Source: Nostoc sp. CENA543
GTDB lineage: Bacteria > Cyanobacteriota > Cyanobacteriia > Cyanobacteriales > Nostocaceae
NCBI RefSeq assembly: GCF_002896875.1
Contig: NZ_CP023278.1
Span: 4,224,501 to 4,288,500 of the forward strand
DNA length: 64,000 nt
Reading direction: 5' to 3'
The translations under genes were made by a program, and so were the position numbers. Shown here in pieces: positions 38,739 through 47,567 of the stretch. The notes under the pieces are model-generated. The model did no database searches, was not told where the DNA came from, and saw only the letters and a list, made by a program, of their open reading frames with translations. Positions within the stretch are counted from its first letter, which is position 1, and the number at the start of each line of letters is the position of its first letter.

Positions 38739-38977
38739 TTCTACTTACCTCTACAGCGAAGATGTGAAGTTTTGATAAAACTTATGACAGTTATTTTTCT
38801 CTTTGTGGTTAATATTACAACTTAGCAGATCAGCTTACAATACATTACTTAAAATAACTATGTATTTTGTGAAGTTTACAAAATACTTATAGTAAATTAG
38901 CTTAACATTCAGTGCTGTTACTGGCACAACGATTTAGCATATTACCTCTAGGACTTTATTTTTCCCTCAAATACGTA

Positions 38978-41140
38978 ATGCTCAACATTCCTCATCTACT
39001 GGCCACTGAACTAGAACTAAGACCACAACAGGTAGAAAACGCGCTAGAACTTTTGGCTGAGGGTGCGACAGTTCCCTTCATTGCACGTTACCGCAAAGAA
39101 CGTACTGGAGAAATGAATGAAATCCAACTGCGGGAACTGGCTGATAGGTATACTTACTTATCAGAATTAGAGGAAAGAAAGTCAGTAATTTTAAAAGCGA
39201 TCGCTGAACAAGGTAAACTAACCGACGAGTTAGAAAACAAAATTTCATCTTGCTTACAAAAAACAGAACTTGAGGATTTATACCTACCATATCGACCAAA
39301 ACGCCGCACCCGTGCAACTATCGCTAGAGAGAAAGGTTTACAGCCATTGGCGGATTTTATCAAAGCTTTAAATGTCAAAAATCCTATTTCCGCCTCATGG
39401 GAAGAAGAAGCCGCAAAATATATTTCGGAAACTAACGGAATTAAAACCGCCGATGAAGCTTTAAAAGGTGCGGCTGATATCCTAGCGGAAGAAGTAGCAG
39501 AAAAAGCGGATTTACGTGCTTATATTCGCGAATATTTCCTAGAAGATGGGGTTTTCGTCTCCCGTATTAAAGATGATTATCCCGAAGGTACGACTAAATT
39601 TGAAATGTACCGGAATTATCAAATTAAAGTCAAAAATATCGCGCCTCATAATATGTTGGCTTTATGCAGAGGCGAAGCTGAGGGAATATTAAGCTTTGAT
39701 ATTAGCTTTGAGGAAGATTTTGTTCTCTCCTATCTAGAATCCCAGGAAATTAAAACTAAAGTGCGTGGAATTCGCGATTTTTATCAAGCAATGTTAAAAG
39801 ATGCGTTTAATCGCTTGATGAAAAATTCCCTTATCGGGGAAGTGATGACGGAAAAGAAAACCTATGCAGATATAGAATCTATTAAAACCTTTGAAGCTAA
39901 TTTACGCGAACTATTACTATCTGCACCTGCGGGAATGAAACCCACTTTAGCCATAGATCCTGGATTTAGAACTGGTTGTAAAGTCGCAATTTTGGAACAA
40001 ACTGGTAAATTTTTAGAATATCAGGCGATATTTCCCCATCAAGCGGTTGAACAACGCCACAAAGCCGCACAAACTCTCAAAAATTTGATTGAAAAATACA
40101 AAGTTGAATTGATAGCCATTGGTAATGGGACTGCTTCTCGTGAAACAGATGAATTTGTCACGGAAGTCTTACAAAGACTAGACCGAAAACCGATTAAGGT
40201 CATAGTTAATGAGTCTGGTGCATCTATATATTCTGCTAGTAAAGTGGCAATTGAAGAGTTTCCTGATTTAGATATTACAGTCAGGGGTGCTATTAGTATT
40301 GGTCGGCGGTTACAAGACCCTCTAGCCGAATTAGTCAAAATCGACCCCAAATCAATTGGTGTGGGACAATATCAGCATGATGTAGATCAAAAGTTATTGA
40401 AAAAGAAATTAGATGAGACTGTAGAAAGTTGTGTGAACTATGTTGGTGTAGATTTAAACACAGCCTCTAAAGAATTATTAACTTTTGTTTCTGGCATTAC
40501 TCCCACAATTGCTAATAATGTTGTGGCTTATCGCAATCAACACGGAGCGTTTAAAAATCGCCAACAGTTATTGAAGGTAGCGAAATTAGGGCCGAAAGCC
40601 TTTGAACAAGCGGCTGGATTTTTGCGTATTCGTGGGGGAGAGAACCCCTTAGATAATACAGCCGTGCATCCAGAAAGTTATCCTCTAGTGAAAGCGATCG
40701 CTTCTGACTTAAATGTACCATTAAATCAAGTCACACAAATTGCTGAAAAACTGCAAAAGACCAACTTAAAGAAATACGTCAATGAGCAAGTTGGTGAACC
40801 TACACTGCGGGACATTCTCAAAGAATTAGAAAAACCAGGTAGAGACCCCCGTGCAGAATTTAAGTACGCCACCTTTAAAGAAGGAATTAAAGAAATCAGT
40901 GATTTACAAGAGGGAATGGAACTAGAGGGAATAGTTACTAATGTCGCCAACTTTGGCGCATTTGTTGATATTGGTGTTCACCAAGATGGTTTAGTACATA
41001 TCTCTCAACTCGCTGACAGATTTATTGATGACCCGAAAAAAGTAGTCAAAGTGGGACAAGTGGTAAAAGTGCGGGTATTAGAAGTGAATGAGAAATTAAG
41101 GCGTATTAGTCTTTCCATGAAAGCAGTCAATCAAGTTTAG
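38978..41140 (+). CDS. tex: Tex family RNA-binding transcription accessory protein
   Basis: About 720 residues from the ATG at 38978. The frame is open from a GTG at 38912, but homologues begin near MLNIPHLLATELEL. Seen: the Tex N-terminal domain (VPFIARYRKERTGEMNE), the YqgF-like RNase H fold (LAIDPGFRTGCKVAIL), helix-hairpin-helix repeats (NTASKELLTFVSGITPTIA) and a C-terminal S1 RNA-binding domain (GIVTNVANFGAFVDIGVHQD). Length is near the family norm of 720-780. Tex binds nucleic acid and affects transcription and stress tolerance. The stop codon is the start of a heptamer repeat array. Confidence 0.96.
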   Translation: MLNIPHLLATELELRPQQVENALELLAEGATVPFIARYRKERTGEMNEIQLRELADRYTYLSELEERKSVILKAIAEQGKLTDELENKISSCLQKTELEDLYLPYRPKRRTRATIAREKGLQPLADFIKALNVKNPISASWEEEAAKYISETNGIKTADEALKGAADILAEEVAEKADLRAYIREYFLEDGVFVSRIKDDYPEGTTKFEMYRNYQIKVKNIAPHNMLALCRGEAEGILSFDISFEEDFVLSYLESQEIKTKVRGIRDFYQAMLKDAFNRLMKNSLIGEVMTEKKTYADIESIKTFEANLRELLLSAPAGMKPTLAIDPGFRTGCKVAILEQTGKFLEYQAIFPHQAVEQRHKAAQTLKNLIEKYKVELIAIGNGTASRETDEFVTEVLQRLDRKPIKVIVNESGASIYSASKVAIEEFPDLDITVRGAISIGRRLQDPLAELVKIDPKSIGVGQYQHDVDQKLLKKKLDETVESCVNYVGVDLNTASKELLTFVSGITPTIANNVVAYRNQHGAFKNRQQLLKVAKLGPKAFEQAAGFLRIRGGENPLDNTAVHPESYPLVKAIASDLNVPLNQVTQIAEKLQKTNLKKYVNEQVGEPTLRDILKELEKPGRDPRAEFKYATFKEGIKEISDLQEGMELEGIVTNVANFGAFVDIGVHQDGLVHISQLADRFIDDPKKVVKVGQVVKVRVLEVNEKLRRISLSMKAVNQV

Positions 41141-41171
41141 ATTTTAGATTTTAGATTTTAGATTTTAGATT
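41136..41171. repeat. TTTAGAT heptamer array on the tex stop codon
   Basis: Five tandem copies of the 7-bp unit TTTAGAT run from 41136 to about 41171; the first copy includes the tex stop TAG (41138-41140). Confidence 0.9.
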
Positions 41172-41188
41172 GACTGTGCCATCATACT

Positions 41189-41223
41189 CACCTCAAGCCT
41201 AGTAACGAACACAGCTTGAGGTG
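41189..41223 (+). terminator. Hairpin downstream of tex
   Basis: Arms CACCTCAAGC (41189-41198) and GCTTGAGGTG (41214-41223) form a perfect 10-bp stem with a 15-nt loop, 48 nt after the tex stop. No T-tract follows. Confidence 0.45.
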
Positions 41224-41403
41224 TGAAACAATATTTAGCAGAGTTCACAACTCATCTCAAAAATTTAAGCATACTCAACATCAATCATATAAATCATCCC
41301 ATTGGCAGAAACTCAATCTGCCTAGTAATAGATGGCATATATTTAACCAATTAAAGATACTAGAAGGAGTCGTAAATCATTTTTAAATCTATAAGGTAAC
41401 GAA

Positions 41404-41799
41404 ATGCTGGGAACTTTTTTAATAACCTTAGCTACAGCACTGAGTCTACTAATTGTAGATTTAGTTGTACCAGGTGTAAATATTGCTAATTTTCCGGCTG
41501 CATTAATTGCCGCTTTAGTTATTGGTCTAATTAATGGGTCAGTGAAACCTGTTCTCTCAACCTTATCTTTACCCCTCAATTTCTTAACTCTGGGAGCATT
41601 TTCCCTAGTAGTTAACGGTATTTGTTTTTCATTAGCAGCCGCGCTAGTTCCTGGTTTCAGTGTTCACGGACTGATTGCTTTTATTTTGGGGCCTGTTGTT
41701 TTATCTTTTGCTAATACATTTATTAGCAAGTATTTTGCTGAAAGAAATCTCGCTTTGAATCCTAATGTGGATACTAAAGGCGAATTACCATCTAGCTAA
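41404..41799 (+). CDS. Phage-holin family IV / YvlD-like membrane protein
   Basis: A 131-residue protein with four membrane segments, matching the mycobacterial-4TMS phage holin family (PF04020, YvlD-like). Seen: LGTFLITLATALSLLIVDLVVPGV, FPAALIAALVIGLINGSVKPVL, the characteristic LPLNFLTLGAFSLVVNG, and LAAALVPGFSVHG. Despite the name, bacterial members are not phage genes; some are linked to envelope stress. It is followed after 110 nt by another small membrane protein gene, and both may belong to one stress-related transcript. Confidence 0.9.
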   Translation: MLGTFLITLATALSLLIVDLVVPGVNIANFPAALIAALVIGLINGSVKPVLSTLSLPLNFLTLGAFSLVVNGICFSLAAALVPGFSVHGLIAFILGPVVLSFANTFISKYFAERNLALNPNVDTKGELPSS

Positions 41800-41909
41800 T
41801 CCTCCACTTCAACTTAGTCAACCAAATAAGAAGATAATTCCTCAGATGCGGTAACTAATTTGGTTGGTTAGAGACAATGTAAAACCACTTGAAACTTAAC
41901 AACAAACTT

Positions 41910-42101
41910 ATGAAATTATTACGTTTTATTCTGGGTTTAGTGCTACCACCATTAGGTGTTTTCCTAACTGTTGGAGTAGGGCCGACCTTAGTGATTAATA
42001 TTTTACTGACACTTTTAGGTTGGCTTCCTGGTAGTATTCATGCAATTTGGGTAATTGCTAAACGTGAAGAACAATTAAACGCAGAGAGAGGAGTTTACTA
42101 A
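41910..42101 (+). CDS. YqaE/Pmp3 family small membrane protein
   Basis: About 63 residues from the ATG at 41910; a TTG at 41889 would add seven. Seen: two membrane helices, LLRFILGLVLPPLGVFLTVG and LVINILLTLLGWLPGSIHAIWVI, which is the YqaE/Pmp3 (PF01679) signature PPLGVFL plus LGWLPGxIHAxWVI. Members are small plasma-membrane proteins tied to salt, cold and ion stress. A strong terminator follows 30 nt after the stop. Confidence 0.92.
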   Translation: MKLLRFILGLVLPPLGVFLTVGVGPTLVINILLTLLGWLPGSIHAIWVIAKREEQLNAERGVY

Positions 42102-42131
42102 GATTTTGAGTCATTGTAGGGTATGAATTGA

Positions 42132-42164
42132 AATCCCCGACTTATTTAAAGTCGGGGATTTTAA
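42132..42164 (+). terminator. Rho-independent terminator after YqaE/Pmp3 gene
   Basis: Perfect 10-bp GC-rich stem AATCCCCGAC / GTCGGGGATT (42132-42141, 42151-42160), 9-nt loop, then TTAA following the T run at the stem end. Confidence 0.8.
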
Positions 42165-42196
42165 CATAGGAAATTACTCAGTAGATTGTCAACAAC

Positions 42197-42997
42197 CTAT
42201 TTATGAACTATTTCCTTATCTTGTTTGTTCGGCTCTTTATCTTTGAATAAATCTGCTGTGGCTAGTAATAATTCGCGCAATGTTTGTTTGATTTGACGTT
42301 CTTTTCTGGCTATAGCTGTACCAGCTTCACCTAGTTTAAGTTCTAACTGCGATCGCTTCTGCTCTACCTGTGTAGCTAAAACCTCAGCTTGGGGGCGAGC
42401 TTGATTATACCAGTTGTTAGCTTCCTCTAAATAATGCTTGACTTCGTCAGCGCGTCCACCGTAGCGTGCAGCTAAATTAGCACGCACAATTGCTAGTTGT
42501 GCTTGTAATTGTGCGTAGCGTTTCTTTAATAGTGCCGCTTCTTCACTATCTTTGATGGCATCAATGGCAGAATCAATGGCACTTTTCGTATTAGCAGTTC
42601 TTTCTTTCCCTGTTTCAGCAATTTCTGCGAGAATGCCATCAACATCCTGTTGAATCTTTTCCTCTTCGCTATCTATTTGAGCTTGGAGTCTTTGCAATTC
42701 TGACTGAGTTTTCACTATAGCCTCATGTCTTTTAGTGTTGACTCCCTCAATAGCACCTTCTATTGATGCTGTCACTTCTTCTTTTAATTCAGTACCTTTG
42801 TCTTGCAGATTTTCAATTACGGCGGAAACTGCATCTTTGACAAGTGTGCGAATTTCGTGAGAACCTTCTTTGAACTCAGAAGCTACTTGAGCAACTGCTG
42901 ATTTGACAATCTCACGAATACGTTCAGTTCTTAACTGACCAGTTGCTTTTGCTTGCTGCAAATCAGATTGAATTTGATCTTTGATATTATTAGCCAT
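42197..42997 (-). CDS. Hypothetical coiled-coil protein
   Basis: A 266-residue, highly charged, almost wholly helical protein without membrane segment or signal. Heptad-like stretches run from about residue 95 to 150 (ELQRLQAQIDSEEEKIQ) and 160 to 250. The first 90 residues (IREIVKSAVAQVASEFKEG, LVKDAVSAVIENLQDKG) form apolipoprotein-like 11-mer amphipathic helices. I do not recognise a family with certainty; it resembles conserved cyanobacterial proteins of unknown role. It is encoded opposite to and convergent with the YqaE/Pmp3 gene, sharing the terminator region. Confidence 0.8.
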   Translation of the reverse strand: MANNIKDQIQSDLQQAKATGQLRTERIREIVKSAVAQVASEFKEGSHEIRTLVKDAVSAVIENLQDKGTELKEEVTASIEGAIEGVNTKRHEAIVKTQSELQRLQAQIDSEEEKIQQDVDGILAEIAETGKERTANTKSAIDSAIDAIKDSEEAALLKKRYAQLQAQLAIVRANLAARYGGRADEVKHYLEEANNWYNQARPQAEVLATQVEQKRSQLELKLGEAGTAIARKERQIKQTLRELLLATADLFKDKEPNKQDKEIVHK

Positions 42998-43235
42998 TTT
43001 TAATTCTTGCTATTTAGATAATTTGGATAAACTTCTTTAAACACGATCTGCTAAGAATATTATGATGCGGGAATTTGATGGTAGCTACTTCCTTTAGATA
43101 GAAGTTAAAATACTCAGAACCTCAACTTCATTCTAGATTTGCTAGTAGTCTTAAGAATAACAGTGCAGGCGATCGCCAATTTATGAGAAAATAATCCCTG
43201 GCTAATAGTTATGATCATGAACAGGAATAATAACT

Positions 43236-43568
43236 GTGAAAAAAATATTTACATTAGTATTTATCATGTTATTGATTGCCTTTAATTTTCCGTTACCCGT
43301 CAATGCAGTAGATACAGCAAATGGTGCGGAAATATTCAGTGTTCATTGCGCTGGTTGTCATATTAATGGGGGTAACATTGTCAGGCGCGGTAAGAACTTA
43401 CAAAAAAAGGCACTCAAAAAATATGGTATGGACTCCATAGAAGCTGTTACAGATATTGTAACTAATGGTAAAAATAATATGTCAGCTTACAAAGACCGCC
43501 TGACTGAGCAAGAAATTCAAAATGTTACTGCTTATGTTTTAGAGCAAGCAGAAAAAGGATGGCGGTAA
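43236..43568 (+). CDS. Cytochrome c6-like monohaem cytochrome
   Basis: A 110-residue class I cytochrome c. Seen: a signal peptide (1-24, ending VNA), haem-binding CAGCH at 38-42, Met82 in NNMSAYKDRLT as probable sixth ligand, and a C-terminal helix QEIQNVTAYVLEQAEKGW, all as in cyanobacterial cytochrome c6. Classical c6 carries electrons from cytochrome b6f to photosystem I in the thylakoid lumen. This one differs from the standard PetJ around the loop after the haem site (INGGNIVRRGKNL) and in MSAYK where MPAFK is usual. It could therefore be a c6B/c6C-like paralogue, and I give no gene symbol. Confidence 0.92.
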   Translation: MKKIFTLVFIMLLIAFNFPLPVNAVDTANGAEIFSVHCAGCHINGGNIVRRGKNLQKKALKKYGMDSIEAVTDIVTNGKNNMSAYKDRLTEQEIQNVTAYVLEQAEKGWR

Positions 43569-43572
43569 TTAG

Positions 43573-43685
43573 GGACTTCCAACTAAAAAATATACCATCG
43601 CTGTGGTAAGCAGGGGGCAGGGAGCATGGGGAAAAATTAAAATATTCGCTCTAGGAAATTGGATAATTTATTTTCTGGAAATCTC
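43573..43685. repeat. Interspersed inverted-end repeat, copy 1
   Basis: Begins GGACTTCCAACTAAAAAATA and ends AATTTATTTTCTGGAAATCTC, with a G-rich GGGGGCAGGGAGCA centre. A second copy in the same orientation is at 45508-45626. The right end has drifted from the TGGAAGTCC seen in copy 2. Confidence 0.75.
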
Positions 43686-43723
43686 TTAGTCAAGAATTAA
43701 CAGTTAACAAGCAAAATTTAAAT

Positions 43724-44743
43724 ATGAAATTACCCGGAGAAAGTCGGTTACAGTTTACTGCTGACTTAAATATTTGTCGGATACTCAATGGGATGTGGCA
43801 GGTATCTGGCGCACATGGCAGAATTAATCCTCAAGCTGCCATCGAAAGTATGTTTCAATATGTGGATGCAGGTTTTACAACTTGGGATTTAGCAGACCAC
43901 TACGGCCCAGCAGAAGATTTTGTTGGAGAATTTCGTCGTCAGTTCGCTGCTAAACGTGGACAAGCAGCTTTATCTCAAATTCAAGCTTTTACCAAATGGG
44001 TTCCTCGTCCTGGGAAAATGACGAAGAAATTCGTGACTGAAAATATTGAAATTTCCCTAAGAAGAATGGCTGTAGAATCTCTAGATTTGATGCAGTTTCA
44101 TTGGTGGGAATATCGAGACAGCAATTACTTAGATGCTCTCAAATATATGGCAGAACTGCAAACTGAGGGCAAAATTAAACATTTAGCATTAACTAACTTT
44201 GACACTGAACACCTGCAAATTATTACAGAAACTGGGATCAAAATTGTCTCTAATCAAGTGCAATTTTCTTTAGTTGATCGCCGTCCTGAAGTAAATATGG
44301 TGAAATTTTGTCAACAACATGACATCAAACTATTTACTTATGGTTCACTCTGCGGCGGATTTTTATCAGAAAAGTATTTGGGTAAACCAGAAGCACGGAG
44401 TTTTGATTTAACTACAGTCAGCTTACGCAAATACAAAAATATGATAGATGCTTGGGGTGGTTGGCAATTATTTCAAGAGTTGCTCAATACTCTCAAACAA
44501 ATTGCTGATAAACATAAAGTTAGTATTGCTAACGTGGCTGTTAGATATATTTTAGATCAACCAGCCGTTGGTGGAGTGATAGTTGGTGCCAGACTAGGAA
44601 TAGCTGAACATCTAGAAGATAATGCCAAAGTCTTTAGTTTTCAATTAGATGCTGAAGATAGCGATCGCATTAATACCATATCCCAAAAATCACGCAATTT
44701 GTATGAGCTAATTGGTGATTGTGGTGATGAATATAGGCGGTAG
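43724..44743 (+). CDS. Aldo/keto reductase
   Basis: A 339-residue NADPH-dependent TIM-barrel oxidoreductase. Seen: the catalytic region TTWDLADHYGPAEDFVGEF with the conserved Asp and Tyr, the Lys of AFTKWVP, and the His of LMQFHWWEY, completing the AKR tetrad. The C-terminal GVIVGARLGIAEHLEDN segment matches the phosphate-binding loop of the family. Substrate unknown. It heads a same-strand trio with a glyoxalase-fold gene (29 nt downstream) and a small hypothetical gene, and the trio is bracketed by two copies of one repeat. Confidence 0.92.
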   Translation: MKLPGESRLQFTADLNICRILNGMWQVSGAHGRINPQAAIESMFQYVDAGFTTWDLADHYGPAEDFVGEFRRQFAAKRGQAALSQIQAFTKWVPRPGKMTKKFVTENIEISLRRMAVESLDLMQFHWWEYRDSNYLDALKYMAELQTEGKIKHLALTNFDTEHLQIITETGIKIVSNQVQFSLVDRRPEVNMVKFCQQHDIKLFTYGSLCGGFLSEKYLGKPEARSFDLTTVSLRKYKNMIDAWGGWQLFQELLNTLKQIADKHKVSIANVAVRYILDQPAVGGVIVGARLGIAEHLEDNAKVFSFQLDAEDSDRINTISQKSRNLYELIGDCGDEYRR

Positions 44744-44772
44744 TTGGTAATTTGTAATTATGTAGGTGCTTT

Positions 44773-45213
44773 ATGAACAGTGTTTTGGTCACTGGAAATT
44801 TGCGGAAGGTGCATCACATTGCGCTGAATGTGAAAGATATGCAAGCATCCCAATATTTTTACGGGACTATTTTAGGTTTGCATGAATTGACTGGTGAAGA
44901 AGTTCCAGCTACTTTAGTGGAACTAGTGGCTGAGGGGAAAGTGGCAAATTTTATTACCCCTGACGGTACAATTCTCGACCTATTTTGGACACCTGACTTA
45001 ACACCACCCAATCCAGACCCAGAACAAAGTTTTACTAGAGCATATCACCTCGCCTTCGATATTGACCCGCAATTATTTGAACAAGCGGTGGCCGTTTTGC
45101 GAGAAAATCAAATTCACATTGCTCATGGCCCAGTTAGTCGTCCGACTGGTAGGGGTGTGTATTTTTATGACCCCGATGGTTTTATGATCGAAATTCGTTG
45201 CGACCCACAATAA
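44773..45213 (+). CDS. VOC (glyoxalase/dioxygenase superfamily) protein
   Basis: A 146-residue metal-binding VOC-fold protein. Seen: VHHIALNVKDMQASQYFYGTIL with the first metal His, YHLAFDIDPQLFEQAV with the second module's His, and GVYFYDPDGFMIEIR with the Glu ligand. The single-chain length equals one glyoxalase-I-like domain pair. Such proteins detoxify aldehydes or act as dioxygenases. The partner aldo/keto reductase upstream suggests handling of a reactive carbonyl, as an inference only. Confidence 0.9.
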   Translation: MNSVLVTGNLRKVHHIALNVKDMQASQYFYGTILGLHELTGEEVPATLVELVAEGKVANFITPDGTILDLFWTPDLTPPNPDPEQSFTRAYHLAFDIDPQLFEQAVAVLRENQIHIAHGPVSRPTGRGVYFYDPDGFMIEIRCDPQ

Positions 45214-45219
45214 TTAGAT

Positions 45220-45504
45220 ATGTCAACACGGTTATTTCAAGTAATTGAAGACGTAATTAAACAACCACCAATTCCCCACGAACCGCACAAACAATCATTG
45301 AAAGCTTGGGCGATGTATTGTTTAAGAGATAGAGGTTTTATTGTTGTTTATGCCCAAAATGCCGACTTTGCCATTGAACCCAAAGGCGGAAACAAACTTT
45401 ACTTTAAGGTGACAACTAATCAAGCCGATGTTGACGATGCTTACAACTGGATAATCTGGGATAGCGTCACTCAAACCGCCAGCCTCATTCCCGCACAGGG
45501 TTAA
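45220..45504 (+). CDS. Small hypothetical protein
   Basis: A 94-residue soluble protein starting 6 nt after the VOC gene, so very likely translated with it. Seen: an alpha-helical start, then LRDRGFIVVYAQNADFAIEP, GGNKLYFKVT and a WIIWD segment. The beta-strand pair with an Asp and a later Lys faintly recalls the PD-(D/E)xK nuclease fold, but the acidic residue next to the Lys is Phe, so I do not assign it. No known family recognised. Confidence 0.7.
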   Translation: MSTRLFQVIEDVIKQPPIPHEPHKQSLKAWAMYCLRDRGFIVVYAQNADFAIEPKGGNKLYFKVTTNQADVDDAYNWIIWDSVTQTASLIPAQG

Positions 45505-45507
45505 GGG

Positions 45508-45626
45508 GGACTTCCAAGCTAAAAAATATACTATCACTGTGTAGGCAGAGGGGCAGGGGGCAGGGTGCAGGGGGAAAAAGAACGATGTCTTATCCAGAAA
45601 TTGGATAATTTATTTTCTGGAAGTCC
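45508..45626. repeat. Interspersed inverted-end repeat, copy 2
   Basis: Ends GGACTTCCA and TGGAAGTCC are perfect 9-bp inverted repeats. The internal words CTAAAAAATATA, the G-rich GGGGCAGGG stretch and GAAATTGGATAATTTATTTT are shared with the copy at 43573-43685. It is non-coding and about 119 bp long. Confidence 0.8.
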
Positions 45627-45693
45627 TTAAAATAATTCGCAATTCGCGTTAGCGTAGCGGGGCGGGAGCATCGTTGCAAATTGCAAATTGGTT

Positions 45694-47298
45694 TCATCTT
45701 TTCAAAAAGCGTTGACGCATCCGCACAGTAAAACTATTGACTTCTGGGATTTTCATGAGGTAGGCAATTACTCCAAATACTATTAACCCCACTGCACCAG
45801 ATACACACAACTGTAAAATTTGAATCATTAAACCCTGTGTACCCAATAGTTTCTGTGTTCCCACCAACACCCCAAAGCTAGTAACTCCCGCCACTACACT
45901 ACCAGCAATCAACCCTAAAATCGGCAAACTCCACTCCCGTAGAGGCAAACCATGTAAGCGGCGGTGTAGTATCCATAACAGCATTAACATGGAGCTACAA
46001 TTGACACCAACGGTTGCTAACACCAAACCAGGCGCACCGAAGGGTTTCACGAAAATCCCATCTAGGACAATATTGAGAAAGATGTTAAATGTACTGATAC
46101 GGAAAGGTGTCTGTCCATCGCCCAATGCGTAAAATACCCGCACCAAAACATCCCTTCCCAGATAGACGAACATCCCAATACCATAGGAGATGAGTAGTGA
46201 GGAAACTAACTGTGTAGCCCCTTGTTTAAATGCACCACGTTCATAAACTATCTGCACAATCGGCACAGACAACGCCACCATTAACGCCCCTAACGGTAAC
46301 ATCGTCACAGCAGTGAGTAATAATCCCTGACGAATGCGTAATTTCAAGTCTGGCCAGTTTTCTGGTTCGGCAAGCTTCGCGAAAATCGGTAATAGGGGCA
46401 ATAAAATAATGTTAGAAATAATACCTAAAGGTGTTTGTACTAGCAAATTGGCATAGTTAAAACCAGCCGCCGCCCCTTGAATGGGGCTAGCAAAATACAA
46501 GTCAGTCGCCACATTAATCGGCATCATCCCCGAAGAAATCGTAGCAGGGGTCATGATTTTGATTACTTCCTGCACTCCAGGGGATTTAAAATCAAACCTC
46601 AGCCTTAATTTACCGAGTCCTAAACGCCACTGCACAACTAACTGGACTAACCACTGAAGAATTGCCCCGGCTAGAGTTCCCCAAGCCAAAACCATTCCAC
46701 CAATCACAGCGTATTCTGGCTTGATAATGTCTTTGCCATATTGCAAAGCCAGTACCGCAATCCCAATTACTACCGTTACACTCGATAACAGGGGACTAAT
46801 AGAGAGTAGCCAGTATTGATTAGCAGCGTTGAGAGTCCCAAAACCGATACCAATTAACCCAGAAAATAAAGCCATCGGGGCCATAATTTGCAACTGTTGA
46901 ATGGCGATCGCTCTCGTTTTCGCATCCAAACCATAACCAACAATATCAATCACAGTATCCGCCAAGAAAATCTGCGCTACTGTCACCAGTAACAACAAAC
47001 CCCCCACCAAAGTAGTCACTGTCTCTACTAAAGGGGCGGCTTCTTCTTGCTTACGCTTGGCTAAAACGCTGATAATCGCGCTATGTAACGGCCCGTTCAC
47101 CCCTCCTAGTAAGACTAATAAAAACCCCGGAATCACATAGGCGTAACTATAAGCAGTAGCGGCCGCACCCACACCAAAAGCAGCTGCGATCGCCTGCTGT
47201 CTGATTAAACCGAATACTTTACTAATTAACGTGGCTGCGGCCACAATGCCAGCAATCCCAGCGAAAGAACGAGAAGGTTTTTGGTCTTGATTAGTCAC
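45694..47298 (-). CDS. murJ: Lipid II flippase MurJ
   Basis: A 534-residue MOP-superfamily protein with 13-14 predicted helices. Seen: AATLISKVFGLIRQQAIAAAFG at the N terminus, PGFLLVLLGGVNGPLHSAII, and the ALGDGQTPFRISTFNIFLNI segment, all typical of MviN/MurJ. It moves lipid II across the cytoplasmic membrane for peptidoglycan synthesis, and the family length is about 510-550. It is encoded alone, in opposite orientation to the preceding small gene and divergent from the sensor kinase gene (270 nt). Confidence 0.95.
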   Translation of the reverse strand: MTNQDQKPSRSFAGIAGIVAAATLISKVFGLIRQQAIAAAFGVGAAATAYSYAYVIPGFLLVLLGGVNGPLHSAIISVLAKRKQEEAAPLVETVTTLVGGLLLLVTVAQIFLADTVIDIVGYGLDAKTRAIAIQQLQIMAPMALFSGLIGIGFGTLNAANQYWLLSISPLLSSVTVVIGIAVLALQYGKDIIKPEYAVIGGMVLAWGTLAGAILQWLVQLVVQWRLGLGKLRLRFDFKSPGVQEVIKIMTPATISSGMMPINVATDLYFASPIQGAAAGFNYANLLVQTPLGIISNIILLPLLPIFAKLAEPENWPDLKLRIRQGLLLTAVTMLPLGALMVALSVPIVQIVYERGAFKQGATQLVSSLLISYGIGMFVYLGRDVLVRVFYALGDGQTPFRISTFNIFLNIVLDGIFVKPFGAPGLVLATVGVNCSSMLMLLWILHRRLHGLPLREWSLPILGLIAGSVVAGVTSFGVLVGTQKLLGTQGLMIQILQLCVSGAVGLIVFGVIAYLMKIPEVNSFTVRMRQRFLKR

Positions 47299-47567
47299 AA
47301 ATAATACCCGACAACTTTTGCAGACTGCATACCTGAGTAAATTTAACCGGAAAGTTGGCAGTCTGTCAGGCTAATTTTAAGTGATCATGGCAAACATTGC
47401 ATATCAACATAGAATTAATGGACAAAAATGGGAAATATAAAGTAGCCCCTGTTCAGGGGGAAATAATTCATTGCATCTCCATCAATCATTAAATCAGTAT
47501 TTTTGCTTGATTTCACAAAAATTTGGTATAAAAAATATCAACTATCAAATCAACAAAACTTGCGACT

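Noticed and set aside
41404-41799. Prophage holin
   Set aside because: The family name comes from a superfamily label; no phage genes are nearby and the protein fits chromosomal YvlD-like members.
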